The translations under genes were made by a program, and so were the position numbers. DNA of 64,000 bases from the NCBI GenBank assembly GCA_021371935.1, contig JAJFVF010000022.1, positions 124,001 through 188,000 of the forward strand, in the 5' to 3' direction. The notes below the pieces were generated by a model. The model was not told where the DNA came from and did not search any database. It saw only the letters and a list, made by a program, of their open reading frames with translations. How positions within the stretch are numbered: the first letter of the stretch is position 1; each line of letters begins with the position of its first letter. Origin of the DNA: a bacterium. GTDB taxonomy: Bacteria > Armatimonadota > UBA5829. This document shows, piece after piece, positions 52,118-62,800 of the stretch.

Positions 52118-53788
52118 ATGATTACAGACGATGCGATACTTGTGAATATGGCGTTGGGCGGGAAGAGCGAAGCCTTCGATGAGCTTGTCAGGAAGCATCG
52201 GTCACGTGTGCTCTCTGTGGCGAGGATGCTGGTGGGGACCGCGGATGGTGCGGAGGATGTGGCACAACAGGCGTTTATGGCTGCGTTCATTAACCTCCGT
52301 TTGTTGCAGGATCCGGCCAGCTTCCGACCATGGCTGATGACTATCACTCGCAGATGCGCATTCCGCAGACGGACAGTGCAGTCTCGGGAGACAACCGAGC
52401 TTAATGAAGCCGTGATAACGTCTCCATACCATCAGCCGGACGATACGGAGGCTAAAGCCAGGATAGCAGAGATGCTGGCTGAACTCTCCGCACGCAACCG
52501 AAAGATCGTAGTTCTGCACTATCTGGACGGCTTTTCCTGCCGGGAGATCGGCGAAAGCATTGGCATTCCGCCGGGCACGGTCAGGCGCATTCTTCATGAA
52601 TCACGCAATAGTCTCCGGGCATCGTCTGAAATGATGAGAGGTGCAAGTGAGATGGCACAGAAAAAACAGGGACCCAGGCATATGGAATGGTCTGTCAATG
52701 GGCAGTGGCCGGATGGAATGATGGACAGCGTTCTGCGTCAGTCGATTTGCCTCACTATAAACAAAAGCGGACTAACCCCTGAGCAGATAGCTAAACGCAT
52801 AGATGCCAATGAAGTCTATGTGCGCGAGGCGCTGGATGTGCTTGAGGCTGAAGAGCTGGTTGCCAAAGTCGGCAGGGGCAGATACAGAACTGTGTTTGTT
52901 GCGCTTGATGCGGAGGACCGGATAGAGATCAGCCGTAAGATTAGGGCAAGGTCGGAGAGTGTTGCGGATTTGCTTACAGGAGCTTTGCCTGAACTGCAAG
53001 CTGCTTGGGAGAGTTCTCCAAAACTCGCGCAGGGCTTCGATTGGAATACAGGAATATGGCCTACGCTTGCAATAATGGTATGCAATACGGGGATTTTCCG
53101 AAATGGATCGGTCGATACCGGACTTAGACCACCTGTTCATCCGTCAAGTGGAGCGCACTACTGGGCACAGGGCCGCGAAAACGTCACTCCTGAGTATGTG
53201 CTTTGGGATACCGGGTTCTCTGTCACTTCAGCCAGAGATGCGCCTGTCCCAAGTTTTCACCACGGGTTGTTCTGGACCCATGGCCTGCCGTTCGCAAGAC
53301 CTGCAGGTCATCCAGACAGGGACGGGATGTCAATACTCCGCGCCTTGGCGTCAGGATTCAGCGATATTGATTCTATTGCTCAAGCTGCCGGATTGAATAC
53401 AGAGAAAGTGCGTGAAGCTGCTGCTGATGCGATTGAGATAAAGATGTTTAGACGCGAGCAGGATGGGCTGGCACTCACATTTCCTGTGTTTACCGACGAA
53501 GACGACAAGGCGATGCTGCCGATTGTTGACAAGGTTTGCAAGCGGCTTGCGCAGGAAGTGGACTGGACAACAAGACTTGTTGATGAGAAGTTTCCTGAAC
53601 TCGGCTTCGGTCATCTGGAAGAGCAGTTCTGCACGTGGCGCGGCTTGTTAAGGGGCAGTGCGGCTGCAGAGGGACTTCGGTTCCTCTACAACCGAGGAAT
53701 CCTGCCACATCCAGGAGACCCGGCACCTGTGAACTTCTGTATGGTGGGCTGGTTTGACCAGACCAGGTTGTTTTCCTATTATAAGTGA
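52118..53788 (+). CDS. ECF sigma factor fused to a large C-terminal sensor-like region
   Basis: Residues 1-175 are an ECF sigma-70 factor: region 2 (SEAFDELVRKHRSRVLSVAR, EDVAQQAFMAAF, FRPWLMTI) and region 4 (LSARNRKIVVLHYLDGFSCREIGESIGIPPGTVRRI). Residues about 207-270 form a winged helix (LTPEQIAKRIDANEVYVREALDVLEAEELVAKVGRG). The remaining 280 residues contain another winged-helix-like part (about 410-470) and repeated aromatic motifs (AHYWAQGRENVTPEYVLWDTG, FHHGLFWTHGLPFARP). No anti-sigma gene is nearby, so the fused region probably regulates the factor. Confidence 0.8.
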   Translation: MITDDAILVNMALGGKSEAFDELVRKHRSRVLSVARMLVGTADGAEDVAQQAFMAAFINLRLLQDPASFRPWLMTITRRCAFRRRTVQSRETTELNEAVITSPYHQPDDTEAKARIAEMLAELSARNRKIVVLHYLDGFSCREIGESIGIPPGTVRRILHESRNSLRASSEMMRGASEMAQKKQGPRHMEWSVNGQWPDGMMDSVLRQSICLTINKSGLTPEQIAKRIDANEVYVREALDVLEAEELVAKVGRGRYRTVFVALDAEDRIEISRKIRARSESVADLLTGALPELQAAWESSPKLAQGFDWNTGIWPTLAIMVCNTGIFRNGSVDTGLRPPVHPSSGAHYWAQGRENVTPEYVLWDTGFSVTSARDAPVPSFHHGLFWTHGLPFARPAGHPDRDGMSILRALASGFSDIDSIAQAAGLNTEKVREAAADAIEIKMFRREQDGLALTFPVFTDEDDKAMLPIVDKVCKRLAQEVDWTTRLVDEKFPELGFGHLEEQFCTWRGLLRGSAAAEGLRFLYNRGILPHPGDPAPVNFCMVGWFDQTRLFSYYK

Positions 53789-54009
53789 TGTCATAGAGAA
53801 AGTGGTGCGCCAGCAAACTCGTGGTAATAGATTCACCTACTTTGCAAGTTCGACGTTATAAAGTCTGGTGTGCCTTTTGTTTTGTATACAGGCTAGAATG
53901 GGAATTTTTGATAATCCCCGGACCATAAAGCTCACTAATCCTTGCTTCCACGATAGATGCCTGATGGCGACCCTTGCCATCACCGGGTCTCCAGCGATTG
54001 CCTCTGCTC

Positions 54010-54122
54010 TTCCCAGGTGGCCGACAATCTATCAGCGTGGCTAGTGACCCATTCGGCTCTTCTATTATCAGGATCGCCTCAATGATGTCCGGAGCAAGCA
54101 ACGTCAATCTGAGCTGTTTGGC
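54010..54122 (-). pseudogene. Fragment of a site-specific recombinase C-terminus
   Basis: The minus-strand frame reads KQLRLTLLAPDIIEAIL and EPNGSLATLID, like the end of serine-recombinase-associated proteins (LAPDIVEAILxGxQPxxLTLxxLL). After that the reading diverges, consistent with decay. No other recombinase part was found around it. Together with the toxin-like module downstream it marks the spacer as a former mobile-element site. Confidence 0.42.
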
Positions 54123-54125
54123 CGC

Positions 54126-54510
54126 AAACTAGACGTCTAGTCCATTCTCCTGCGTGTGAGCTTGGCAGCCAAGCGAGTAGTCGGTATCATAAATTGGGAG
54201 TTGATATTCTCTCGCCCATCAGACTGTAAGGTATTACATGTATGGGCTTAACACATAGAACCGCCTTCTGGAACTGCTCTAGCTTGCATTTGCCAATGAC
54301 TACGTGTATGTCCGACGCATTGGACATGACATGGTTTAATTGCTTCCCGATATGGGGTACGAAATTTCAACTTGCAGTAGCAACCAGAGGTTGAAAACCG
54401 GTGCCAGGAAAGAGATTAACATTCCCCGCTATCTGTACAATAATGGACTATTTCTCAAAGCACCGGTTTAACTATTTTGATGGCAAGATTGACGAGAGGA
54501 GCGGATAACC
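54126..54510. other. Non-coding spacer before the toxin-like module
   Basis: No gene can be supported here. A 10-bp inverted repeat AAACCGGTGC (54395-54404) and GCACCGGTTT (54460-54469) encloses 55 bp and lies about 40 bp upstream of the next start codon. It could be an operator or a hairpin in the leader of the 1030-residue protein gene. Confidence 0.5.
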
Positions 54511-57500
54511 GTGGAAACACTTTTCCGGCTGGTACTTAAACGACCAGCAATTGCCCAGAGCGAAGACGCACCGAGTATCTCTTTATCCCAGAATTCTCCT
54601 TTTCAGGCTTCACTTGCCAACACTCCAGCGTCTCGAGCCCGAATGCAGGCAGTTGCGCGCCGGTTTGTCAAGACACCCGCGTTCATCGGAGATCCGAAAG
54701 ACCTAGCAATCTCTGGGGCACTTAGACAGTTAGCCCAGGAATTGTCTGCATTGGAACAGAAGGAAATGGTTCAGAATATAGATTTAGCGCAGGTGATTGA
54801 GGAAGCGTTTCATTTGAAACCATCCGAACTGGTAGAAAAGCGGACTCTCGAAGACCCAATAGCTTCTTTGAAGGACAGCATCCTGGAAATAAAACTTCTG
54901 CCTGAGGAACAACATCGGCCTATCGAGGATCTAACTAACCAATTGAGGGATCTGGAGGTAGTTCTGAAGGTAGCTGCCGACGAGAACTTTCCCTGCCACG
55001 GAGCGGCATTGCGCCGATACCGTCGCCGCTCACTGAGGCTCCCCAACCAGGCCGACCTACAATCAAGCCTGTCGACGGTGCAACGTGAGAAGGAAAAGGA
55101 GAAAGAGCGGCAAGAAGCGCAAGCCAAGAAGCGTAAGGAGATTCAGGATCGGTTTGATCGGTACACACAACTGAAGGCCGCAGTTAACGAGCTGACAGCC
55201 CTCGGCGGCGAGCATTTTGAGACGACGGCACAGAAGTCGAGTCCGGGATATCTACCGCCAGCCGAGTTGAGGCCCCTTCAGCTCTTTATCCACGAGATGA
55301 AGAAGGAATTGACTGGTTCCGACCCGGGTCTCCAAGCAAGGGAGAACGCCAGTGAGCATATAGAACTTGTCCAACCGACCCATTACGCCCCAGCATCGGA
55401 AGTGACTCGTAGCACGATAACCCAGAGAATCCGGTGTATGAATGGAACTCCGGAGTTCAAGCCCCTCCAACTCGGACAGACCGGTTTCCGGCTAAAGCCA
55501 TCCGCAATGGACTCTCTTTCTACATGCACGCGGCAGATCCTGAAGGAACACAAGCTGGATACCGTCGAACGACCTCTCGACCAGGTCGTGGATAGGCTGC
55601 AGAGGGAGGCGACCGCTCTAACCAGCAATCTCAACTCACTTCTCGGCCAACCGATGCAGCATACATTCAAACGTATTGGTGACACAATGGTCATGATTAC
55701 CACGCCCATGCCGTCTGTCTGGAGCGATTTGGTGATTGGAGGCAACATGGAACTGCCTGCAACTTATGTCTTCCCGACTGACTACAGGGTAACAGGGACG
55801 CATGGGAGCGTTATGCCCGTGGGCATAGCTGATCTCCTGGTCGTCAAGCAGCAACTAATGCGATACGAAGCAACTGATGTGGCGCATATAGAGAGCATAC
55901 TCAGAGGAGAGCGCAAAGAACGCGAGCACACGAGACGACGAGAAACTGAAGAGCTGACGTTCCTCGAAACTGAAATGATCACCTCCGAGGAGCGAGAACT
56001 CGAGTCCACCAACCGGTTTGAGATGAGCCGAGAAACCAGCGAGACGATTAAGGAAGACGCTTCCCTCAAAGCTGGAATCACGGTGTCTGGCAAGTACGGA
56101 CCATCAGTAGACTTCTCGGCGAGTGCCGAAGGTTCCATGTCGCGCAGCAAAGAGGAAGCGACGAAGACCGCAGCAACCTTCGCCCAGGACGTAACCCAGC
56201 GTAGCGCCAACAAAGTCACAGAGCGAGTGCTTCAGCGCTCATCACTCCGCGTCACAAATGAGGTTAACGAGAGAAACAGCCACATGTTGGACAATGTCGG
56301 CGGTGGCGCGAACATATCAGGCATATACCAATGGGTGAACAAGGTATACCATGCGCAAATGTTCAACTACGGACTCCGTGCGCTCTACGATTTCATAATA
56401 CCGGAGCCGGGGGCGTTCTTGATCGCAGCGTTTCAGAAGGCCCATAAGCATGCGATAGAGATCGAGAAGCCGGTCACTTTTGATCTGCAGGCCGATCAGA
56501 TCACCGAGGAAAACTACCATTACTGGGTCCACCAATACGGAGCAACGGACGTGATCGCCCCACCTGAGATATACAAAACCTATAGTCTCAACTACGATGC
56601 GTCCAGCAGCGACGAGCATGCAGATTTCAACCATTCAGGGCAGATCACGATCGACGATGAATATGAGGCTGTCTGGGGTAGCGTGGGAACGGTCGAGACC
56701 ATCTGGGAAGGCGACTACTGCATAGATGTCATACTTGGCTCACGTGACCATCGTCTAGTAAACAACGGAGGATGGATATGGAGCACGACGCTGGATGGAG
56801 AACGTGGTTCCATTCCCTTCGCTTTGATCACCTGGAAAGTAGCCAATATTGGGGTCGCCGTCGAGGTGAAGTGCCAGCGCACGCAGCGTTCAGTACTAGC
56901 TTGGCAGCTTGACACACATGCGAAACTTACCCAGGCATACAAGGCTCGGCTCTCTGAATACGAGGAGAAGCTTGCGAATCTCGAGATGCAGGCAGGTATC
57001 ACTATCCAAGGCAAAACCCCTGCCCTCAACCTCGAACTCATGAATGATGAGTTGAAGAAGAACTGCATCAGCATTATGACAGCCCAGCACTACGACATGT
57101 TCGGCGCCATTGACATGGGATCAAATGGGCTCCCGCAGATCGACCTGCATGAGAGCGAAGCAGAAGGTGCCTACGTAAGGTTCTTCGAGCAGGCATTCGA
57201 ATGGGAACACATGACTTGGATAACCTATCCGTACTTCTGGGGCCGCAAGAGCGAATGGGAGGCGCGTATTGCCTATGAGGATACCGACCCGCTCTTCAAC
57301 CAGTTTCTAAAAGCCGGGTACGCTAGGGTAGTGGTGCCGGCGAGGCCAGGATTCGAAGGCGCTATCGATCATTTCATAACCTATGGCGAACTTTGGAATG
57401 GCGGCCCCCTTCCGACCATATCCAATCCTCTCTATCTTCCAATCGCGGATGAGATAGCCGAGCGGCTAGACAGACCTGGGGATGAATATCCACAAGGCGA

Positions 57501-57603
57501 CCCGTGGCTGGTGCGCATCCCAACCACCCTAGTGCATCTACGCGCTGATGACATGCTGCCAGTCTGGGCGCAGGATGCCGACGATGAGTGGATAGAGCAA
57601 TAG
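54511..57603 (+). CDS. 1030-residue coiled-coil protein of unknown function
   Basis: GTG start after GAGGAG. Residues about 186-228 are a charged coiled coil (QREKEKEKERQEAQAKKRKE). Residues 435-454 read MPVGIADLLVVKQQLMRYEA, followed by a second long coil to about 510 (HTRRRETEELTFLETE). Then comes AGITVSGKYGPSVDFSAS, a Ser/Thr-rich coil and GIYQWVNKVYHAQMFNYGLR near 610-630, and a C-terminal half with beta-rich and Trp-rich strands. No signal peptide or membrane helix. I recall similar PVGIADLLVVKQQL proteins as uncharacterised. It sits 76 bp upstream of a toxin-like gene and probably forms a module with it. Confidence 0.65.
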   Translation: METLFRLVLKRPAIAQSEDAPSISLSQNSPFQASLANTPASRARMQAVARRFVKTPAFIGDPKDLAISGALRQLAQELSALEQKEMVQNIDLAQVIEEAFHLKPSELVEKRTLEDPIASLKDSILEIKLLPEEQHRPIEDLTNQLRDLEVVLKVAADENFPCHGAALRRYRRRSLRLPNQADLQSSLSTVQREKEKEKERQEAQAKKRKEIQDRFDRYTQLKAAVNELTALGGEHFETTAQKSSPGYLPPAELRPLQLFIHEMKKELTGSDPGLQARENASEHIELVQPTHYAPASEVTRSTITQRIRCMNGTPEFKPLQLGQTGFRLKPSAMDSLSTCTRQILKEHKLDTVERPLDQVVDRLQREATALTSNLNSLLGQPMQHTFKRIGDTMVMITTPMPSVWSDLVIGGNMELPATYVFPTDYRVTGTHGSVMPVGIADLLVVKQQLMRYEATDVAHIESILRGERKEREHTRRRETEELTFLETEMITSEERELESTNRFEMSRETSETIKEDASLKAGITVSGKYGPSVDFSASAEGSMSRSKEEATKTAATFAQDVTQRSANKVTERVLQRSSLRVTNEVNERNSHMLDNVGGGANISGIYQWVNKVYHAQMFNYGLRALYDFIIPEPGAFLIAAFQKAHKHAIEIEKPVTFDLQADQITEENYHYWVHQYGATDVIAPPEIYKTYSLNYDASSSDEHADFNHSGQITIDDEYEAVWGSVGTVETIWEGDYCIDVILGSRDHRLVNNGGWIWSTTLDGERGSIPFALITWKVANIGVAVEVKCQRTQRSVLAWQLDTHAKLTQAYKARLSEYEEKLANLEMQAGITIQGKTPALNLELMNDELKKNCISIMTAQHYDMFGAIDMGSNGLPQIDLHESEAEGAYVRFFEQAFEWEHMTWITYPYFWGRKSEWEARIAYEDTDPLFNQFLKAGYARVVVPARPGFEGAIDHFITYGELWNGGPLPTISNPLYLPIADEIAERLDRPGDEYPQGDPWLVRIPTTLVHLRADDMLPVWAQDADDEWIEQ

Positions 57604-57679
57604 TGGCCTTCCTATTCTGACCTAGGATTCGGACCAATCTACATCCGAGTCCTGGATCACCAAAGAAAGCATATTGACT

Positions 57680-59524
57680 ATGGTACACAACCTTACTCCT
57701 TACCGCGCCAGAGTCATCCGTATGCAGCAGAACCTGAACAAGCTCCTAGCGGCCGGCCGAACAAGCAATGACGAGATCGCCCTTGTACGGCGCACCCTGG
57801 AGATCATGGAGGCTATCCTCAGAGAGTCACCGGAAAGCATCTTCCTTTTCGAGGAGTTCTCCTCTAAACCTCCTTACAGAGCACCTGGCGTTGATGAATG
57901 GCAGCGCTTCTGCAACCAGCTAGCTCTACGCGAGCTGTTTCCGGAGACGACTGAACCTGAGATTTTCAGAAAGAAGTACGATGAGTACAATGCCTTTGGG
58001 AAGCAACTGCTCCAAAACATCAACAAGGAATACCAGTCGGTCACAGATAAATTCATTGGTCGCTGTTACTTGTACAAAGAGAACCCACAGACACCACGCA
58101 TCATCGCCATACTCGCCAGCGAGTTGATGGCCTGGTTCAACCGCCATCAGAAGTCCTCCGAATTCTGGGCATTGAGCGCACGCGAAGGTTTCCATCAAAT
58201 GCTTGGCGAGCGCCCAGATCTTATTGCCCTGTTCCGTCTATCCCAGCAAATCCCGCTTGACACAGAGATCAGTGAAGTCCCAATAGAGCGCCCGGTTATG
58301 GTAGAAGCGATAGAGTTTGCAATCTCAATTATTCCAGTCGTCGGAAATGCCGTGTCAGCATATGAAGCCTATACCGGCAAAGACCTGCTCGGCTACAAGC
58401 TAACCGACATCGAACGCGGGATCCTTGCAACTGGCGTTGTTCTTCCGATCGCAGGCCGATTCGTTAAAGCAAGCCGTGCAGTCTACACCGAGTCGAGAAT
58501 GGTTGCCCTCTACGGCCGCGACGCCGCGAAGTGGTCGCAGACAATCGCTGCCGCCGGACGCGCTAATGCAGATGGGAATGTACTTCGCACACTGCAAGAA
58601 GCAGAGAGTGTCGTACGCGCACACAAAACGCTCGATAAGAAGCTCGCCACCGCCGCCGCAAAAGCGCTTCCCGCCATCGTCAAAAGCGGCGGCGGAGTCT
58701 CAACAACCGTCGACCAGGCAGTAATCGACCTGTGGCAGAATCTCTCGAGCAAGTATCCTATCCTGCGCAAATTAGACGGTCCCGCAATGCAGCGCGTCCT
58801 GGAAAAGGGGCCGAATGTCGACCACCTGAAAGGTCAGTTGCTCGAGGAGTTGATCGAGTCCCGCGTCGTCCCCTGGCTTAACACTCGAACCGGTCCATTA
58901 GCCTTGGGCCTGTCAGTCCCCGGCAAGCAACTGGAGTACATCCCAGGCCATCTGATCCGCGACGCAAGCAGCCATCAGATAACGGATGGAATAATCGGTT
59001 ACCACGACAAGGGTGTCTTTCAGATCGTGGCAATCTTCGAAGCCAAAGCCGGGAAGTACGCAGCGCGCGAGTTGAGTCTGGCATCAACCAGCATCTCTTC
59101 TCTGAGCAAGCTCGAACGTGCTGAACTACGTGCGTTCGCCAAGGATGTTTGGCGTGACGGCCGCGAAGTTGCAAGGCTCCAAGGAAAAGCCTACAACCAA
59201 ACTATAGAGCAAATTGAACGTGAGATAATCCAGACAGAGCGCGGCGGCCAAATCCGGCGTGACATCGAACGGATATATGGAGATGAAGCAAGTCTGACGC
59301 ACATCCAGATCGGAACGAAGGATACGGTCGTGCGGGTGAGTCCCACCAAGACCAAGTTCTTTGGTGTGCTGCCAAAGGACGTGAATTGCTCTCTCATCAA
59401 AAAGGAGCTGAAGGAGTCGAAGTTCAACTTCGAGATCATCGGAGTCGACATCAACCAGAAAGATCTCAAGGAGGCGGCAGCCGAAATGAAACCTTTAGCC
59501 GCAGCTATGACGGAAGCTCCCTAG
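57680..59524 (+). CDS. Putative toxin with pre-toxin TG-like region and PD-(D/E)xK-like nuclease
   Basis: The 614-residue protein has an alpha-helical N-terminal region (1-200), then residues about 212-270 (EFAISIIPVVGNAVSAYEAY, TGKDLLGYKLTDIERGIL) that resemble the pre-toxin TG domain of polymorphic toxins. The last 230 residues carry LLEELIESRVVPWL, D436 in ITDGIIG and E454-A-K456 in AIFEAKAGK, the layout of PD-(D/E)xK nucleases. ATG 57680 is used; TTG 57674 is also possible. There is no signal peptide and no obvious immunity gene follows. Confidence 0.6.
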   Translation: MVHNLTPYRARVIRMQQNLNKLLAAGRTSNDEIALVRRTLEIMEAILRESPESIFLFEEFSSKPPYRAPGVDEWQRFCNQLALRELFPETTEPEIFRKKYDEYNAFGKQLLQNINKEYQSVTDKFIGRCYLYKENPQTPRIIAILASELMAWFNRHQKSSEFWALSAREGFHQMLGERPDLIALFRLSQQIPLDTEISEVPIERPVMVEAIEFAISIIPVVGNAVSAYEAYTGKDLLGYKLTDIERGILATGVVLPIAGRFVKASRAVYTESRMVALYGRDAAKWSQTIAAAGRANADGNVLRTLQEAESVVRAHKTLDKKLATAAAKALPAIVKSGGGVSTTVDQAVIDLWQNLSSKYPILRKLDGPAMQRVLEKGPNVDHLKGQLLEELIESRVVPWLNTRTGPLALGLSVPGKQLEYIPGHLIRDASSHQITDGIIGYHDKGVFQIVAIFEAKAGKYAARELSLASTSISSLSKLERAELRAFAKDVWRDGREVARLQGKAYNQTIEQIEREIIQTERGGQIRRDIERIYGDEASLTHIQIGTKDTVVRVSPTKTKFFGVLPKDVNCSLIKKELKESKFNFEIIGVDINQKDLKEAAAEMKPLAAAMTEAP

Positions 59525-59834
59525 TTCCCGCTGGGTAGTTTTCGATCTCCTGCAGAATCTGAGAAGCCCCTGCCGGTAGTAAAGCGGATAGCCTTCATTA
59601 CTGTTGACCAGCTACTTCAAGTTGAGAAAAAAGTAGCTATAACGAACAGATCGTGATTCCTGGTGGAGTGCTACAGGCGAATGAGAGAGTTTCGAGGAAA
59701 GATAAAGCGGGGAGCCAGAAAATTTGAAGATAAAGGCAAAGCAGTTGTACAGCGCTCTGCCTTTTGTGCATCCGACGAGATATTTAGGATTATTGATCCA
59801 GGTTCGGCGGTATTCAGCAACGTTGACAAGTCTA
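59525..59834. other. Spacer after the toxin-like gene
   Basis: No gene is supported in this 310-bp stretch. Short open frames on both strands show no family pattern and run into the neighbouring gene. A hairpin-forming segment AAAGGCA...TGCCTTT with flanking T lies near 59730-59766 and may terminate transcripts. An immunity gene, expected for a toxin, is not visible here. Confidence 0.55.
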
Positions 59835-62800
59835 CTACAGAGCTGAGATGTCTGCCTGATCCCGACATATAATCACTCTGCAGAGGTTCTCCCCCACTTT
59901 CTCACAGGAGCTGATGCCTCGAACCGTTGCGAACTGCCAGACCGGGTTTATTGTGACACCGAGCGGCACCGTCACCTTCACCCCGACAGATGAACCGTCA
60001 TCAATAATAAACCAGCGCCTTGGACTGCTCGTGTCTACGGCAGTCACATTCCCGAAAACAGTAACCAGCAGACCTATATTATTGAGCCCGTATCCATCCG
60101 ATATTCCGTCCTGAATGCCACAAGGACCACCGCCCAGGCTCTTATTTACAAAGCCAAAAGGCCGTATGATACACTGTCCGGACATAGGTTCCGGCCAAGG
60201 AGCCGATGCCGCAATATAGCACTCACCGGATATTGAATCCACCAGGATCTGACCGGACACGTTGACGAGCGTCCCCACTGTAAAAGTGTCAGTAGTGTCT
60301 ACTCGGATACCTGCGGTGCGATCGACTCTCTCGACATAGATCGAACCCGTCATTTGTGCCGTCACAGCCGCGCCGCCAAAAGCTATTGCACTGCCCTCTG
60401 GATAAGTATTTTTGGCTCCATAGAGATTCAGAGGATACTCGTATGCACCAATGTCCCAAGCTGCAGTGGTGTCTATGTCGCCGTCCTGAGGGCGAATAGC
60501 ACCATCCAGATCAAGGACCATGGTATGACGATTAGTTCCAGAGTCGATACAGCAGGAATTTTCGCTTAGGTGCAGATTGCCGCCATCAAAATCAACAAAG
60601 TGTGGATCATCATTGATATCAGACCGACCATGTTCGATGCCGATGTAATCGAACTCCACATTGCCGTATATACAATTGTTGTAGAGCTTTATAGAGGCAC
60701 TGTCGCAATATATTCCGCTTTGATTAAACGCCACGATATTGTTGACCATTTCCGGCAACGAGCTTGAACGGGACGAAACAGCTCCGCCCCCTTTTGATTC
60801 GTTTCTTACGAATGTGTTATTGACCATGGAAACTAATGATTCGCCTTCTAAAGCTATCGCAGAGCCTATGGGACCGTAATTGCCATCGAATATGTTGTTT
60901 TTGATTGCTGCACTTGATCTATCGCAATATACTCCACTCCCACATTCATTGGACCCATTATATCGAATGACATTATTGGTGATGGTCGGAGAGCACTCAA
61001 CGCAGCATATACCTCCTCCCCTCTCGGCATAACCATTTTCGATGACAAAACCATCGATCACTGTTGCAGTAGTGGCGTTTGAGGCCACAGTAATCACACT
61101 GGACCTTCGATCGCCGTCAAGGATGGTGGCATTTGCATTCCAGTTTCTTTGATACCTTGCGGTTTCATTGCCCACAAAACCGCCGTATAGGCAAACCTCT
61201 GCCGGAAGAGTGATATTATCGTAATAATGACCGGCGGCGACCCATATCTCATTGCCCGTCACAGCAAAATGAATGCCGTCCGACACCGACAGGCAGGCTG
61301 TCTGCCAGGTCATACCATCGTGAGTCGGACCCGGAGCACTGTCCCACACATACACCAGGTTGGTAATCGTATACTGAGCGGTTTTCACCGCACTGGGAGA
61401 CCAGCCAGCCTTGAATGATCTGGCCTTCAACGTGGTCGTCGAACTAATCGCTATCGAGCCGCCTGAAGCAATCGTCGGGTCTGATTCCGTGGGATCGAGT
61501 CCATTTGTTGTATAATGAATCGTTGCGCCGGACAGCGAACATGAGATCACCACATCTATCGGACGGTTGCTTGTGCACCCATCCGGGCTGAATGAAGGAG
61601 TTGCAGCAAGACCGCACTCATAGGCTCCGACATCTACACTCGATCCGCTAATTCGCTCTTTTGCGTCCATATCAACCCACCCTGTTGGCACAAGAGAACT
61701 ATCGCCTCTATCTACGCACGATGATGTGTACATCAGGTGGTAGTCTCCGTTGTCATAATCCACAAAGCCAGGATCATGTTCGCCTATAATGTCAGTCGGC
61801 CCAGGGTCCAGCCCAAGGTAATCATAAACCGAATTTTGCCCTACGTAGTTTGACACAAGATCGGGCGGACAACCATCGCAGAATATACCTGAATCGTTGA
61901 ACGCGATGATGTTGTTGGCAAGTGAAAACATCCTATCGCCCAGACAGGCAATTCCAGATCCATCGGCCGCTGTATTATTCAAAATCGTGTTGTTGATGAT
62001 TTTTGCTTCGCTATCAACACAACAAATTGCCCCGCCAAAGCGCACGCTGTTGTTGAAAATTATCAGATTGTTATAGATATTCGGAGCCGAGTCACCGCCC
62101 ACATATATACCGCCGCCGTCCGTGCTCGCGGTGTTGCCTGTGATGATATTGTTTTCTATCGTCGGTGAAGCATCGGTGCAATCGATACCACCTCCAAAGT
62201 CTGCATTACCGTCCATTATGGTAAAACCACTTATTACTGTGTCCCAAGACGCTCCTTTGTCCACCACCACAACACTCTCATCAACTTTGATTCGTAACTG
62301 TGAGGCATGGGCAACCCAATCCCGCTGAGAACGTGAAGTCTCATTGCCCGCAAAACCGCCGTAGAGGGACAGTTGGTCTGTCAGCAGCAATGACCGATAG
62401 AGGAAATACTCTCCGCCTGCCACCCATATCTCATTGCCCCTGACTGCAATTCCAATGGCATCATCTATTGTTGTGAAAGCACTCTGCCACGTGAGACCGT
62501 CATATGTCGGACCTGAAGCATTGACATCGACGTATAGCACGTTTGTGATAGTATAGTCCGCACTCTTTGTGGCGCTCGCGGTCAATCCGCTCTTGAACGC
62601 TTTTGCTTTCAGTGTCAGACTCTGATTGACGGCAATGGTCGAACCTGACACCACAATCGGATCAGATTCTGTGGGATCAACACCATTTGTCGTATAATGG
62701 ATCGTCGCGTCCGGCGTGACGCATGTGACCGTGACATCTATCTGTCTGTTGGATATGCCGCCGTCCGGACTCAGCTGCGGGGTCGCGACAGTCGTGATCG

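Noticed and set aside
59663-59872. 69-codon open frame as an immunity gene
   Set aside because: No ribosome site, runs into the end of the minus-strand surface gene, and shows no recognisable pattern.
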